A DNA stretch of 64,000 bases from Riptortus pedestris (Eukaryota > Arthropoda > Insecta > Hemiptera > Alydidae). The stretch spans positions 46,279,001 through 46,343,000 of the forward strand of contig CM032231.1 in NCBI GenBank assembly GCA_019009955.1. Reading direction: 5' to 3'. Shown here one piece after another: positions 37,001-51,400 of this stretch (the first letter of the stretch is position 1; each line of letters opens with the position of its first letter). A program made the translations under genes and the position numbers. The notes under the pieces are model-generated. The model was given only the letters and a program-made list of their open reading frames with translations. It was not told where the DNA came from and did no database searches.

Positions 37001-40000
37001 AGTCTGGTCGTTATCAATGATCTCAAAAGACCTACCTTCCTGGTAAGACCATTGTCCTCGAATGCAGTCTTCAAGTTGTCCCAAGCCTCCTTGGCTGTAG
37101 ATGCACTTTCTATGTGTGGGAACACAATTGGATCGATAATAAGTACTATTTTTGAAAAAGCTTTCCGATCTTTTACTAAAATGTTCTCTTCTTTCTGCGT
37201 CGTAGCAGCGCCTTCTAACTTGGGAACAACGATTGATCCATCGACCACACGCCACAAATCGTCAAGATTCAAATATGCCTTAGCTGCAAATTTCCACGAA
37301 GCGTAATTTTGTCTGCCGAGAAGTTTCTCAACCGGTGGAGGGTGGTTTGATGCCATGATGAACGAAATTCAGCGAAATAATCAACTGTTCACAACCTAAC
37401 CTCACTGCACATGGGGACAACACACGAGATTTACACTTTTCATGAAGTTTTTCGATCGAATCTATACTTTTTCTCGACAGAAAACGATTTAAGCAATCAC
37501 TGGGCCCATAACCTGAAGGGTTTGGGAAAATGATTAAACAGATGACTTTGGATAAAAACTTCTATTTGAAAAAGCAGCTACAACTCAAGATAACATGTTG
37601 TGATAGATTACAAAAATCCCCGCCAGAGTGCTCTCTGTTCCCAGCTGTTTTTCCAGGACCCGGTACATTTGATTGGAAATATTGATCACAAAATAACCAA
37701 CAAGTACAAAAAGGAAAATAAAACTAAGGTGTAAAGCAAGTGTGCAATCTGCCCCTTATATATTCCACATGTTCATTTGGCATTTAGCAACAAAAATGAA
37801 AGAAGGGGCCAAATTTATACAAACAGATGTTAATGAAAAGTCTATTCATTACTTAATATTGGGTTGTAAAATACATTTGTAACGTTTTTTCACTGATGAT
37901 TTCAATAAAAACTTCATATTATTGTAAATATTTATAATTTTTTAATTCTGTCCTCCCAAAACTTCTCAGATTCTTGCACAATCTGATGAAAACAAAAGTT
38001 TTTCATCATTTTAATGCCCATCCTCACGTGTCTTTGCAGACCTGGCCGAAAATATTGGAGTTTAGCTGGGATGTGATCCCCACCCACCTATTGCATTTTG
38101 TGATATGTGTTTGAAAAGGACCCCAGTTGCTAGTTTTATCAGAAACAGTCATTTTTTTCTTAGCAGGCAAAATATCCTCAGACATCAGTTTTAACTATGA
38201 GAGAATCCTTTACCATCATCTGTAGGTGTCCTTAGGAGAATCCTTTGGTATCATTATATAATGAAAGCTTGAATGTTTATTTAGCTTAGTTATTTATTTT
38301 ACATAGTTTTCTTTTTGATATCCTCCTATTATAGTGTTTACTAAAAAATATGTAATACAGTTTATATGAACATTTTTAAAAATACTTTACAATGAGGCAA
38401 AAAATAGCGAGAAATGCATTGAGATTATTTTTGAATATCCTTCTGACCATCACTTTGTTGATGTTTCTGTTCTTTCCTTTTCTTAGAACCTTGAGATAAA
38501 TAGGTATTAGGTAATAAAATTTAATGTTTGTTATTATACGTATATACATGGGAATATATATACATATAGATACAAATGTATGTGAGTATGTGTATGTGTA
38601 ATTGCATGTATGTGCAAAGTGTCAAGTAGACTTACAAAATATAACTGATGGGGTTGTTTGCTCATACAAAATGTTGAATATTGATTTTTTGTGTTTTAAA
38701 CAAATTTTTACTATTGGATTTTGAAGAAAAATTAGAAAAAAGTTTAGGGCTTAATTTTTAAGATTTTTAAAAACTGGAAGTCGATGAATAACTGAATTTT
38801 GAATTAAAATTATCAACTACAAATCGAAGTTAAGTAATTTATTGACAAGCTAAATAAACAACCCAAACTTTCAACTTTGTTCTTTGATATAAGGTAAATT
38901 TGTTACCGGTAGTCTTGCAGCTTGTGCTGCGATGATGTCTGAAGATATGCTGCTCCTCCTTCTCTTTCCTTTTGTCTGGAGAATGCTAAGTTTAAGAAAA
39001 GCATCTTCAAGACTTTCACTGTTGTAACGTTGAAGCAATTCATCAGGCGATTCTTCAGCTAGGAACCTACCACCTCTCATCAGACCAATCTAAACAAACA
39101 AGAAATCTCATTATTTATTTTACCACATATCATTTTCCACAATTTTTTTTTTTTTTATTAAAAAATATATATCATTATTTCTAATACCATAATTATCCTT
39201 GGATTGGCAAGACGAACACAATAAAATTGGCATCAAGTTCATTTTATTTTACAGTTTCAGTTGCATTCTCTAGTTTTAATAGATAGAAAACAATTACATT
39301 CATTTAAAAAAACAAAAACAACATTCATTGCATATCATAAAGTCTGGAAAACATTTTTCATATATTTATATAAAGAATTTACATTTGCCGATTAGGCTAA
39401 GTACAAATTCACTGAAACCGAATCACTTAAAGTATTGTAAAGCTTAAAATAGTGAATAATTAATCAATGTAATTTAAATATATTCTTAAAAAAAATCTGT
39501 TTCATATTGTTCGGGGATTTAAAGCTAAAATCTAGAGCATATAATCATAAAGTATGTTAGTTTCATTTAAACTCAGTAAATTGTGAAACCTTTAGAGTTG
39601 CTTCATCAAAGAACTAAAACAGTATTGGTGAATACATTTGTGTAATTAGAGTTCCTATGTTAAAATTTTATTATATGAATTATAAAAATAAATTCTTAAA
39701 TCTGAAAATACTCTCAAAAAAAATATTTTTTTTTTAGGCTTCCCCTTTTTTAAGCAATAATTAATCAGTTCTCAATCAAAATATTTTAGCAGATTTCCCT
39801 TGAGGGAAATCAGCTATTGAGGTTGTACTCATGATGCGATTTTCAACATTTTTCTTCAAATGTCCATGGATCCTACCCAGGAGATGACGAAAATGAGGTC
39901 CATTCAAAACTGTATATATATTTTTTTGTCTGTTACCGCTCTAGCGGTCGCAATTATTGTTTAATCGTTACCAAACTGGAAATTTAGTAGTTTTATGTAA

Positions 40001-40817
40001 AAAGAAAGATCAAGTTCGTTAACGGCTAAAATCGAGCCAGGGGGAGAGGGGGTTTAGAGGGGAGGATTTTCGAAAATTCAAAATATATCAGCAAACCGCA
40101 ACTTCTACTCATGTTACATAAACAATACTCTGCTACATAATAAATCACATTCGAAGTTTAAATACCAAACATTGTATTGAAGTGACCTTTATTATACGAG
40201 ATAAATGCAAATATGTCCTGGTGACCCTCTCCCCCCCCATCTTATTTTGTACTACTGAAATTTGATTGATTGAGATAACAATTATTCTGACTCATTATTA
40301 ATTACAGTACTAAATAAAGTAAGTAGTTCTCAATGAAATTAATATGTTATATACCGATATATGTCAGAAATGGTTTTTCTTTCCGGTGTGAGGAGGGCAG
40401 ATCCGTTTGTTTACATTCCTAACTTAACGCTTCCTGTCGGCAGGTTACTGAAATTGGATGAAACATTTCTTATTTCCATTCTGTCTATCTATTCACGGTG
40501 GTGTTGTGTTAACAGTATGTAGATTTATCTATTACTGAACATCACAAGGGAAATCTGCTTAGTTTACGCAGCCCCTGCGTGGTGGACTTTTTTATTTAAG
40601 TTAGTGATGGTTATATTTTAATTATGAGGTTTTTAAGTAAAATTGTTATCACCATAAATTTAATTATTAAAAATATTTTGTCATTCCAAAAGCATTGCAT
40701 CATCACTGTACAATCAATGAAGATATAAGGTTTTAGGGGTGGTATTTATTTAAGGATGACCATTCACGTAGTTAACTAATGAATGTATATTAGAGTGGCA
40801 CACGCACACGCACACGC

Positions 40818-40878
<61 letters not shown>

Positions 40879-42390
40879 TAAACACATGCGCACCACCAAC
40901 AATGGCCATACATTAATTTTGTAATTGAATAAGCTAATTCTAACCTTCGATGCTTGTTTTGTCTCATCAATGTAATGCGTTGTTATAATAATTGTGGTTG
41001 TTTTGTCCGCAGTTATTTCCACCAAGTAGTCCCATACACTAAAACACAAAAATGAAAAAGATTAGAAGTATTTATTTCACAGTCTAGAAGATTTTAATTT
41101 TTGTTATTGTCACAAATAAGCCTATGCTTTTCTTCTTCTATAACATTAATTAAATAATAATAATAAATTAAATAAACAAATAATGATAAGTTAATAATAA
41201 ATGGTAGTAATTACTAAGTGACTATTTTAGTAATTAACTATGCACACAAATAATAAATTATAAATATTTTTACTATCCACTAAGCAGGATTGGTGAAATG
41301 TAATAAGTAATCATACAATTAGTCAACTCTTATTTTATCTTTTTTTTTTTTTTTTTTTTTTTATTTATTATTATTTACGTCCAATTTATGCTACTATGGC
41401 TAATCGGGACGGGTTATCTACAGGTTACTATCCTTTTCTAGCCAGGGTGGGCCCAAGGAGTTTATTTAATGAGTCCGTCACTAAATAAATTTCTACTGCC
41501 CAGGACGAGAATCGAACCCGCCACTCTAGGTCTACCACACAAGATTAAGACCAACGCCTTAACTCGCACGGCCAACTTGAGCCCCCTATTTTTTTTTTAT
41601 TTTCTTTAAATGAGTAGCAGGCACATCTTAGTAGTTTGCTGGCCATGTTTGATGGATGACCCATATTTGAGACTTGAAGTAGTACTCTACCTTTTCTTAA
41701 GCGAGTGATACTGTAAAACTCTTGGTTTCTCTGTTTCCCACTCCAAATTGTGGGGACATTGAGGAGGTACTTGAATAAAAACAATATACTTAAATTTAAG
41801 AATACTGCAAATACTGCAGTGTTTACATAGGAAATACTGAAGTAAGTACATAGCCTCCCTGTTAATGCTATGTGGAAGGCCTTGGTCCTTCATTGACTGC
41901 AGAACAAAGGTTTTAGTATTTTTTTTTTTCAAATAAGATTTTTTGCTAAAATTAAACTATTATTAAATTAAGTACCTTTGCCTAATTAGAGGATCCACTC
42001 CTACTGTGGGTTCATCAAGGATTAGAAGTTCTGGTTCATGAAGGAAGGTTGCAGCCATCGAAACTCGCCTTTGTTGACCTCCACTAAAAGACAAATAACC
42101 ATTTAAAAAGAGAAACCACAATAAATTCATATTTTTCCTGCTTACAATAGTCTATGCTAAGTACTGAACAATTTCATCAAACAGGTCTCTAATCCTCCCT
42201 AATCTATGTCCAACCATGGCAGGAGCCTGTCTAAATGTTAGTAGATTTCCCTTAATGGATATCAGCTATTGAGGTTGTACTCATGACGTGATTTTAGACA
42301 AATTTCCTTAAATGTCCACCTATAGATGAGGCAATCTAGGCCTGTTCAAAAGTTTAGTAATAAATAAATATCTATCTATCTATCTATCTA

Positions 42391-42453
<63 letters not shown>

Positions 42454-45400
42454 TGAAGTGTGCCGGTTTTGCTGTCAATTTTATATAGTTGTATAATTTA
42501 ATTTGGCCCAACTATAAAATTTTAATTTTGGCTAAAAGAAAAATTAAATATCTCTTTAAATTCATAAGTATAAATAATCTATTTCTTTTACTAAAAATAA
42601 TGTAGTATACTCTTAGTTTTTTTTAAATATGTAAATGCCATAATTCTATTATACAAAATCATTTTTCAGAACTTAAATATCCAGCTAGAGAAATAGAAAG
42701 TACCTCAAATCTTTGACATATCTTTCCATTCCTGGAAGTTGAAGCAAGTTGAGAAGAAAAGCTGCCCTTTCTTCTATTTTCTCTGTAGTCATGCCAGCAA
42801 CCCATCCAAAATATAAAAGTGTTTCACGTATTGTAAATTCTCCATAAAGGGCCATTTCCTGAAATTAAAATTTCTTTAGTATACAGTATAAAACAGACTG
42901 ACTGAATTGTAGTCGCCCTCCTTCAGAATATTTTTATTTTCCTGAGCACTTTTGGATATAAAATATTAGATATTTTTGGATATGCAGTATAAGAGGATCT
43001 ACACCGGCTGTGGGTTCATTGTGGATTATGAGTTTGGCCAGATTTCAGCCATGGAAAATTGTCTCCAGAGAGAAGAAAACCAATTTTAGCACAGAAATTG
43101 TAACATATTCATGTTGCTTTTGCTTCCAACATTCTATGTTTTATAGCAAACAATTTCAACAAGCAGTGAATGGTCTCTTGTGAGACAGACAATGCTTGGA
43201 TTTATTTAAAAATATTAACAGATAATTGAAATAACAAAATAATAACAAAAATGAAAAAAGCTTCATTTCCAATGTATTGTAGAATTTTTTTGCAAATGAC
43301 TTTGTCCATATTTTTAGAAAAACCTTTTACTGTTATGCTCTTTGTAAGTAATCAACTTCAATATGTCACTTAAATATAGATAAGTTCTAGAAGTCATGCC
43401 CTTCTCTTAAAACATCCTTGGGGTGAAAATAACCCCACCCTTGACAGCGCACTTTTGAAAATGGCGACTGTGGCCATTTTTTTTTTAACTTTATCATTAT
43501 TTTTTATCTTTTTTAACGCACTTAATTTGGTGGATCCTTAGACTGTGGAGGATAGACTTTAGTGACCGCATTCAAAAATTTCCAAAATACATCATCGGTC
43601 ATTTCCACCAAAGGTGGGGTTAAACTGCATTCCACCCCATCCTTGGAACTCCTGAATTTAATAATAAGCTAATGTATCAAAATATTTGTTGTGTCCAAAT
43701 TAGGAAGTAAAATTGTTTACAAGAGAGCCTATTAAAGGATAATTTGGAATCAAAGGTGAGATTAGGTGGTTATAGGTTTATATTTTTAACACAGTGATGA
43801 AATTGTATTTGGGAAACAGGTCTTAATAACAAGAAGTCTTCCCACCAATTTCTTTATTAAAGCACAAGGCCTTTTGGCATCGGGTGCAAACAACAAACAA
43901 GAAGAGAGACATGTTTAAGGCCATGTGATGTAACAAAAACTTACATTTGAAATGTTTCAACTTAAATAAAATTATTAACATCAGCCATGCCCATTGTCTT
44001 AGCTTAAAACATTAAAATCAGAGTCCGCTGTAACAAATTATAAAATATAATTTAAAAAAATCATAATATCATCATTGTATTTCAACTAGCACTTGATTTT
44101 TAATCATATTTTCTCTTTAAGAATATGCTTACCATGTTGATAATATTTAAATTAAAATGGATAAAGAATATATATTGAACTAGAAGAATTCTTTTTTAGA
44201 AATGTATAGACAAATGTTGGAGTGTTATATGAATGTGTTGGAGTGTTATGGACTACCCTCTGTCAATTTTTGTGTAATTAAACATTCATAAGTTACTACA
44301 TTGATGGCAGTCAGTAAGTGTGTTTGGCAGTCTGATGAATATTGCAAGTAGAAAAAATTAGTTTTACTTTACTTTATAAAGAATCTGAAAATATGGGTGC
44401 ATCAGTTATGTTGTCTATATATATTGTTGCGAAAATTAAATAGATGAATAATCCTTCAGAGAGAGAGAGAGAGAGAGTCGCGTATTTGGAAAGGCGGCGT
44501 AGATCAAAGAGATCGAGACGCTACTGGGCTCGTCCCGCCTAGCCTGGAATGAACTAGACAATTCCCCTTTGATCTATGCCGACCACCTATATAAGGCACC
44601 AGCAAGCTGCGAGCGGGTCAGCCCACCTGGCACCGCCAGATACCAGGTCAACTCACAGTTTATTCGCTCTCACAACACCAAATATTCTCAACCACTCCTT
44701 ATAGTAGAGCGCATCGCTCAGTACAAGGAGACTACCAACTCAAACCCACGTAGGGCTTACAAGGTCCTACATTTCCTTGTTTTACAATCCTTTTTTGAGG
44801 CAATCTGGACTCTGATAAAAAAAAAAAAAATAAAAAAAAAAAAAAATAGAAAAAAAAAAAGAGCGAGTCAGTTTTATTCTCACCTGTCTTGATGTTCACA
44901 TCAGTGCTACAGTGCGACTTAGTACAGTGCGGTAACGTGTTTTTAAAAGAAGAACAGTGTTGTGCCGTGACTGTAAGTAACAGTTTATTGCCGTGTTAAG
45001 ACAGTGCAGTGCCGTCTTTCTGTGAATTTCAGTGAATTATTGGACTGTGACTCATTGAAGAACAGTAACGCTATCAGTGTATACTGTGAGTAGTGACTAA
45101 GAATAATCACCAAGTTTATTGTGCATTATCCAAATAAATTTTGCAGTGATAAAAACTGTGAAACTTGCGAGTATTTAATTTTGCAATCCAAAAGAACTCT
45201 TACTAAAAACGTTTATTACTGGTTTTGGTAATACAAAAACGTAACAGCTGGTGTCAGAAGTGGGATTGCAAAATTAAAATCAACAAAAATGAAGTTTGAA
45301 GAACTAAAAGTGGAACAGCTGAAGAAGGAGCTGGCTAAACTGGACATGCCAACAAAAGGAAATAAGGCTGAATTACAAAAGCGGTTGACTGATGAATTCC

Positions 45401-48400
45401 AAAGACGAGGGATTGATGTCAGTACACACGAGTTTGCCGATAAAGAAGACATTGCTGTAAGTACTCCTATGTCAAGCAGCAATTTAGACTTAAATTCAAT
45501 TTTGGCCGCCATGATGGAAGAAATCACAGATAACAACCAGAAACTCTTAGAAGCTTCTAGAGCTAATTACGAGAGATTAGAAGAAGCTTCTAGAAGCAAC
45601 AGTGAGAAAATTTTAGCGGAAGTCAGACAAGAATTTCAGGAATCTTCTAGAGCTAATTACGAAAGATTAGAAGAAGCTTCTAGAAGTAACAGTGAGAAAA
45701 TATTAGCGGAAGTCAGACAAGAATTCCAAGAAGCTTCTAGAACCAACAGTGAGAAAATCCTAACTGAAGTCAGACAGGAACTCCAGGAAGCTTCTAGAAC
45801 AACAAACCAAAAACTCCAAGAAATGTCAGAGGTATTGGGCAAACGAGTGGAAGCCATAGAGCAGAGAGTCAGCGAGTTTGATGGAAAACTCTGCGGCATT
45901 TCTGCGGCACAGAAGAAGGTTGAAGAGGAAATGTCCAATCTAGGAAAGAAGGTAGACGATGAAATACGTGAGCTACAATTCCAAATGGATAATCTACATG
46001 TTCGAGAGGGTCCGGTGAGGCTCATTTCAGAACATTCCAGCAAGATACAGACCCCAACTTTTGACGGTAATGTACCATTTAACGTTTTTAAATTCCAATT
46101 TGAGACGGTGGCCAGTAGAAATGGATGGAATAATGAAGAGAAAGCGGTAGAATTGATTTTGGCACTGAAGGGAACCGCTGCAGAAATCCTGGAGAGTTTA
46201 CCGGCCGCTTGCAGGAATAATTATGAGGTCATTATGTTGGCATTACAGCGCAAGTTTGGCGGTGAGCATAAGCGAGAACTTTACAGGATGGAACTAAGGG
46301 GCAGAGTGCAGAAACCGAACGAGACGCTACAAGATTTTGCCATGGAAATCGAACGTCTAGTGCAGCTGACTTATCCAGGTGAAAATCATCCATTCCTAGA
46401 TCAGTTCAAGATTGAAGCATTTGTGAATGGTATTCGAGATCCAGATGTTAAATTTGGAGCGGTATGCGCTATGCAGAAATCATCCTTTGCTGAAACCATC
46501 TCTCATGCGCTAGCCCAGGAGACCGCTAAAGTAATTTCAAAACCACAAGTCTACAAGGTGCGACGTCTTGAGGCTGATATTCAAAATGACGCCCAAATGT
46601 CAAGGAGTGACATAGAAGAATTAGTCAAGCGAATAATGGAGGAGCAAAGGAACAGATCACGCTCAAAGTGCTTCAACTGTGGCAAGGCCGGCCATTTTCA
46701 ACGTAACTGTAAAGCTCCAAAGAAAAGGTCAAGATCTGTTTCGCCACCAAGGGAGAACAAACGGACGAATAACCCCAAATCTCAAGAGACACCGTTAAAC
46801 TAAAACGAGCTAGCACTGAGGGGCAAGAGCTAGCTCCTACAACCGCTGGCCCCACAATCTCCATTTCCATAATACAACAACAAAATAGCAACCTTACAGC
46901 TCGTGGACTCATTAACGGAAGGAAGCAGATCCTCACCATAGACACAGGGGCGTCGCAGTCAATAATTAGGCCCGATTTGGTAAAAGGATCAGTGGAACCA
47001 TTAAACGACGTTCGACTGCGCACTGCTACTGGGGAATCAGCCACCGTCTATGGAAGAGCCAAAGTTCGACTGACTATCGCCAACACTAGCGCCGATCATG
47101 TATTTGTTGTCGCCGACATAGTGGACGAAGTGATCATCGGTGCAGACTTCATGATAGCCCACGGTATCAATCTGCACATGGGTCAACAAGTTATGATCTG
47201 GCGCAACGTCGAGATACCCTTGGATGTTGGATATGAGAGCAAGACCACAGTAAGGAGGCTATTTACCGTCGGACGCCAGAAATTACCACCCCAGTCGGAA
47301 ACCTTAGTATGGGCGCGTGTGGAAGACGATTGTGAGGATAACCGGTTGTGGGTAGTAGAACCTAAAGAACTTAAAGATGACATTATAACAGCTAAAGCCC
47401 TCGTGAAAACCTGCGACGATGGACGAGTTCCGGTGAGAGTACTTAACCTATCCAACAATGAGAAGATCATTAACAAAAATTTTGAAATAGGTCAATGTGA
47501 GCCAGCAGAAGCAATAATTAACTGTGCCAAAAATTCAGGATGCCCGAAAATGACAGCCAAGGAGCGCGAACTACTTGCAGAAGAAGAGGAAAAGTGGATG
47601 AAAGGACTATCCCCTAAATTGCAAACGCACTGGGAGGGACCTTACAAGGTGATCAAGCGATTGAACGAAGTTGTCTACAGGATACAGAGATACCACAACC
47701 CGAGGTCCAAAATGAAAGTGGTACACGTAGAGCGACTAGCCAAGTATGGCAACGGCGATATTGAGCCTATTCGGGACGAAAAGGCTTAAGTGGGCGGCAG
47801 TGTTGCGAAAATTAAATAGATGAATAATCCTTCAGAGAGAGAGAGAGAGAGAGAGTCGCGTATTTGGAAAGGCGGCGTAGATCAAAGAGATCGAGACGCT
47901 ACTGGGCTCGTCCCGCCTAGCCTGGAATGAACTAGACAATTCCCCTTTGATCTATGCCGACCACCTATATAAGGCACCAGCAAGCTGCGAGCGGGTCAGT
48001 TTTATTCTCACCTGTCTTGATGTTCACATCAGTGCTACAGTGCGACTTAGTACAGTGCGGTAACGTGTTTTTAAAAGAAGAACAGTGTTGTGCCGTGACT
48101 GTAAGTAACAGTTTATTGCCGTGTTAAGACAGTGCAGTGCCGTCTTTCTGTGAATTTCAGTGAATTATTGGACTGTGACTCATTGAAGAACAGTAACGCT
48201 ATCAGTGTATACTGTGAGTAGTGACTAAGAATAATCACCAAGTTTATTGTGCATTATCCAAATAAATTTTGCAGTGATAAAAACTGTGAAACTTGCGAGT
48301 ATTTAATTTTGCAATCCAAAAGAACTCTTACTAAAAACGTTTATTACTGGTTTTGGTAATACAAAAACGTAACAATATGTATGTATGTGTTTGTCCTCAT

Positions 48401-51400
48401 GGCATATCATATGCTCACTTCACGTGTATATTTTACTCGCCTCAGTTTTTTTTAATGAGTTGTGTCAGTTTTGTTTTACATATTTTAAGTACGTTATTTT
48501 GTTAATATTAAACATGTACAGTCATTTAGTGGATGTATTAGTTATGCCTTTCTTTGTGACATATTTTGTAACCTTGTTGACTAATGTGCACTTTGTACCA
48601 TGGTATGTCTTCATGTTGGGGTGAACATGGGATAGTTAATGTTTAGGTTTTTTAATGTGTAGCAGATTTCTTTGAATGATGGATGAATGAATATTTTATT
48701 TGGGAAGAGTAAAAAACCTTATGAGAAAGTGCAAATCTCCTAGGGGTTTGAATGCTTATTCAAAGTTAAAATGTTATTTATTAACATCCACCTCGCACTA
48801 CAACAGCTAATTAGGACATATTATCTACAGGATTACCACCTTTTACTAGCCAGGGTGAGTCTAAAAATTTGATTTAATAAGTTCGTCACTAAATTAATTC
48901 CTGCTGCCCTTGCAGGAATCAAGCTCGTCAGTCTGGGTTTACAGCGTGTGCTTGGATTAGTTTTTAACAGGAAATATGTACATGATAAATGATATTTAAT
49001 TATAATAAATGCTATGCATGTTTATGATTTGAATTATTCACGGTATGCCAAATGGTTAGAGGAATTGATTAGGAACTCAATGTCATTTATTCTTCAAATC
49101 TGAAATTTCTATTCTATAAGTCTCCTTCAGTTACCTGGCTCTTAAGGAAAAACAATACGCCCAGTTGGGAAGTGTAATTGTACAAATAGAAACATTGCTA
49201 TAAACCACTATTATTCAAAATAATAAAAGAAAAAATACCAACATTATTCAGTCAACAATGATTTCCCTGGCATCACCATAGCCACAACTAACTAAAAGCT
49301 ACATGTTACAAATTCAATTTTTGTTATATTGGTACGAAACTAGATATATAAGCTTTTCATGTAAAACTAAATATCAAGCTCATTAATGGCTTAAATTGGC
49401 CTGGGGAGAGGGGAAGTTAAGGGGGGAGAATTTATAAAGACATTCTTATAATAAATTTAATTTTCTATAAATATTGTTAGACACATATTTTCTCTGCTAT
49501 GAATATTAACCAGACATTTGTATTTTTAGTTTTCAGCCCTCAATAAACCCCCAGTTCTATTGATGTCATATTAATAATAAGCTGTCATATCAGGAACCAT
49601 TTTATTGAGTATCCATTAAACTTTTATTGTGTCAGGTACATGCAAATACCTTTGTGTGGTGACGTCACCACTTAAGTAACCAATCTATGTCCGAAGGTCG
49701 ACAAAAACAAATAGCTTTAAATTATTATTAATATATATGTGTTGATGTTTCACCATCGATTGGTTCCAGTTAAATAGGCAATATTTTCACAGTCATCATT
49801 TAAGATTTTACGTTCTTAACTCGAACATGTTTATTTTATCTTGACTAGCTCGATATTTTACATTTCTTTTCAACACGAAAAATCTTATTAGTTAATAGCT
49901 GAAACAGGACGAGAGATAGGAGGGGGGGGGTTGTTGAGAGGAATTTGAAAATTATTAATCTCTCCGTTATTATGAGTGGTATCGAAAAATGTCATAGAAC
50001 CAATCTTGTCAAACTATCGATGCTTTACAATCGTTGTTCTAAACATTTTGTATTAACTCAAATATTAAGCAAGTTACTCTCACTTTCTTGTTTTAGCAGA
50101 TTAGATCCCTTAAGTAAAATCAGCTATTGAGGTTGTACTCCTGGCGCGATTTTCGAAAAATTTCCTGAAATGTCCTACTACCTAGGATATGAGGAAAATA
50201 AGGTCTTTTTTATATATACAAACTGGTTACCTACATTTTATAATGTAAATAAGTTTTTATTTTGCGTCTATTTTATATAAAATATACAAAATTCTTTACT
50301 GTTTTAAAAATTAAAATACATAAATACTGCTTTCTTGTTGAAATAAACATTCCAGCCCTTAAAATGAGTCCCTACAATGTATAGTCCATAGAAATCCTAG
50401 CCCAAACTGCAGTAAACCTGTGTGGTGCAATAATTTCGTTGAAATAATTTTTAGACCCTCTCCTCTCTCGAAGGTTAATTGAGTCAGTTTGTTAAAGATG
50501 GGGCACATATAATCCTTAGATCCGTGTTTGTATATTGTTAATGTGTTAAAATATTTAAATACAACCGACTTCAATGATGTTCGATAATAAAATGATATTA
50601 AGCAAATAATAAAGTATTGTGATACCTGTGGCATGTAGCCGACCCTTGGCCCTGGAACTCCGCTTCCTTTAGTTCCTGGTTTCCCTCCCAACACCCAGAT
50701 CTCACCACTGTTTAACCTTCTCCTCCCCACTATACAACTCAAGAGCGTTGTCTTACCACAGCCGCTAGCCCCAAGTAAGCCATATCTGAAATATAACATC
50801 TTTATATGAAACTCAAACTTATTAATATTTTAGGATAAAGTAAAGAGAAAATACTAAGCTGCTGAAAGTCCCATGAAACATAAAGTATAAGTCGGCAAGG
50901 ATTGAATATAAAAGAAACTGAAGTTAATAGGTTAATTAACATTAGCCATCCTTGAAAAATAAGTAACTGTAAATAAAATAGTTATGTCCTCTGCCACAAT
51001 CGCAAACTCTTAAAACTGGTTTGGTTTCCATTATTTAAATCTGGGTAACAGCGCCGGACTGGCAGCTATGTGGGCTCTTGGCAAAATTTTCCCTCCCGCC
51101 TCTCCCCCCCCCCCCCTGCGGAATGTTTGATACCAAATATAATACCAAATTTTTATTATTTAGCGACAAATAATATACAGTCGACTCTCGCTATCACGAA
51201 ATTCCACGGGACTGCCATTTTTGTTCGTGTTATGTATAGTTCGTCTTAGGCATAGTTCGAGTTATAGAGGTGAACTAAATGAAAATTCGTGTTACAGAGG
51301 TAAAAAAATGTACTGTGATTTATTCCCTACATCTTCTACAAATCTACATAATCTTAATATTTTACGAATATTTAAATGAATTAAAATATGTATATATACA

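Larger units (their letters stand above)
33187..37707 (-). mobile_element. Copia LTR retrotransposon, near intact, in ABCH intron 6
   Basis: LTRs of 189 bp at 33192-33380 and 37514-37702 look identical when read side by side. A 5-bp target duplication AGTAC flanks the element (33187-33191 and 37703-37707). LTRs start TGTTGG and end CTTCA on the coding strand. A primer-binding site (37500-37513) and a purine tract (33381-33390) sit where expected. Gag and pol share one frame broken by a single TAG. Identical LTRs mean a recent insertion. It lies in the same orientation as the ABCH gene, so its poly(A) site could act on that transcript. Confidence 0.96.
44422..48378 (+). mobile_element. Gypsy-type LTR element, internally deleted, in ABCH intron 2
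   Basis: LTRs at 44426-45246 and 47801-48374 start TGTTGCG and end GTAACA. Possible 4-bp target duplication ATAT on both sides (within TA-rich DNA, so weak). Primer site for tRNA-Leu follows the left LTR. Gag is complete. Pol holds only protease plus the last part of integrase, in one open frame. The left LTR is about 247 bp longer because of a later insertion. It lies antisense to the ABCH gene. Confidence 0.93.

Noticed and set aside
40750..41049. ORFs over the (CA)n tract
   Set aside because: Microsatellite translation run on from the real ABCH exon 5.
41500..41585. tRNA gene at the head of a SINE
   Set aside because: Box B is good but the head cannot form a complete cloverleaf with acceptor stem and is followed by the SINE body.
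45216..47476. Minus-strand ORFs inside the Gypsy-type element
   Set aside because: Antisense shadows of gag and pol.
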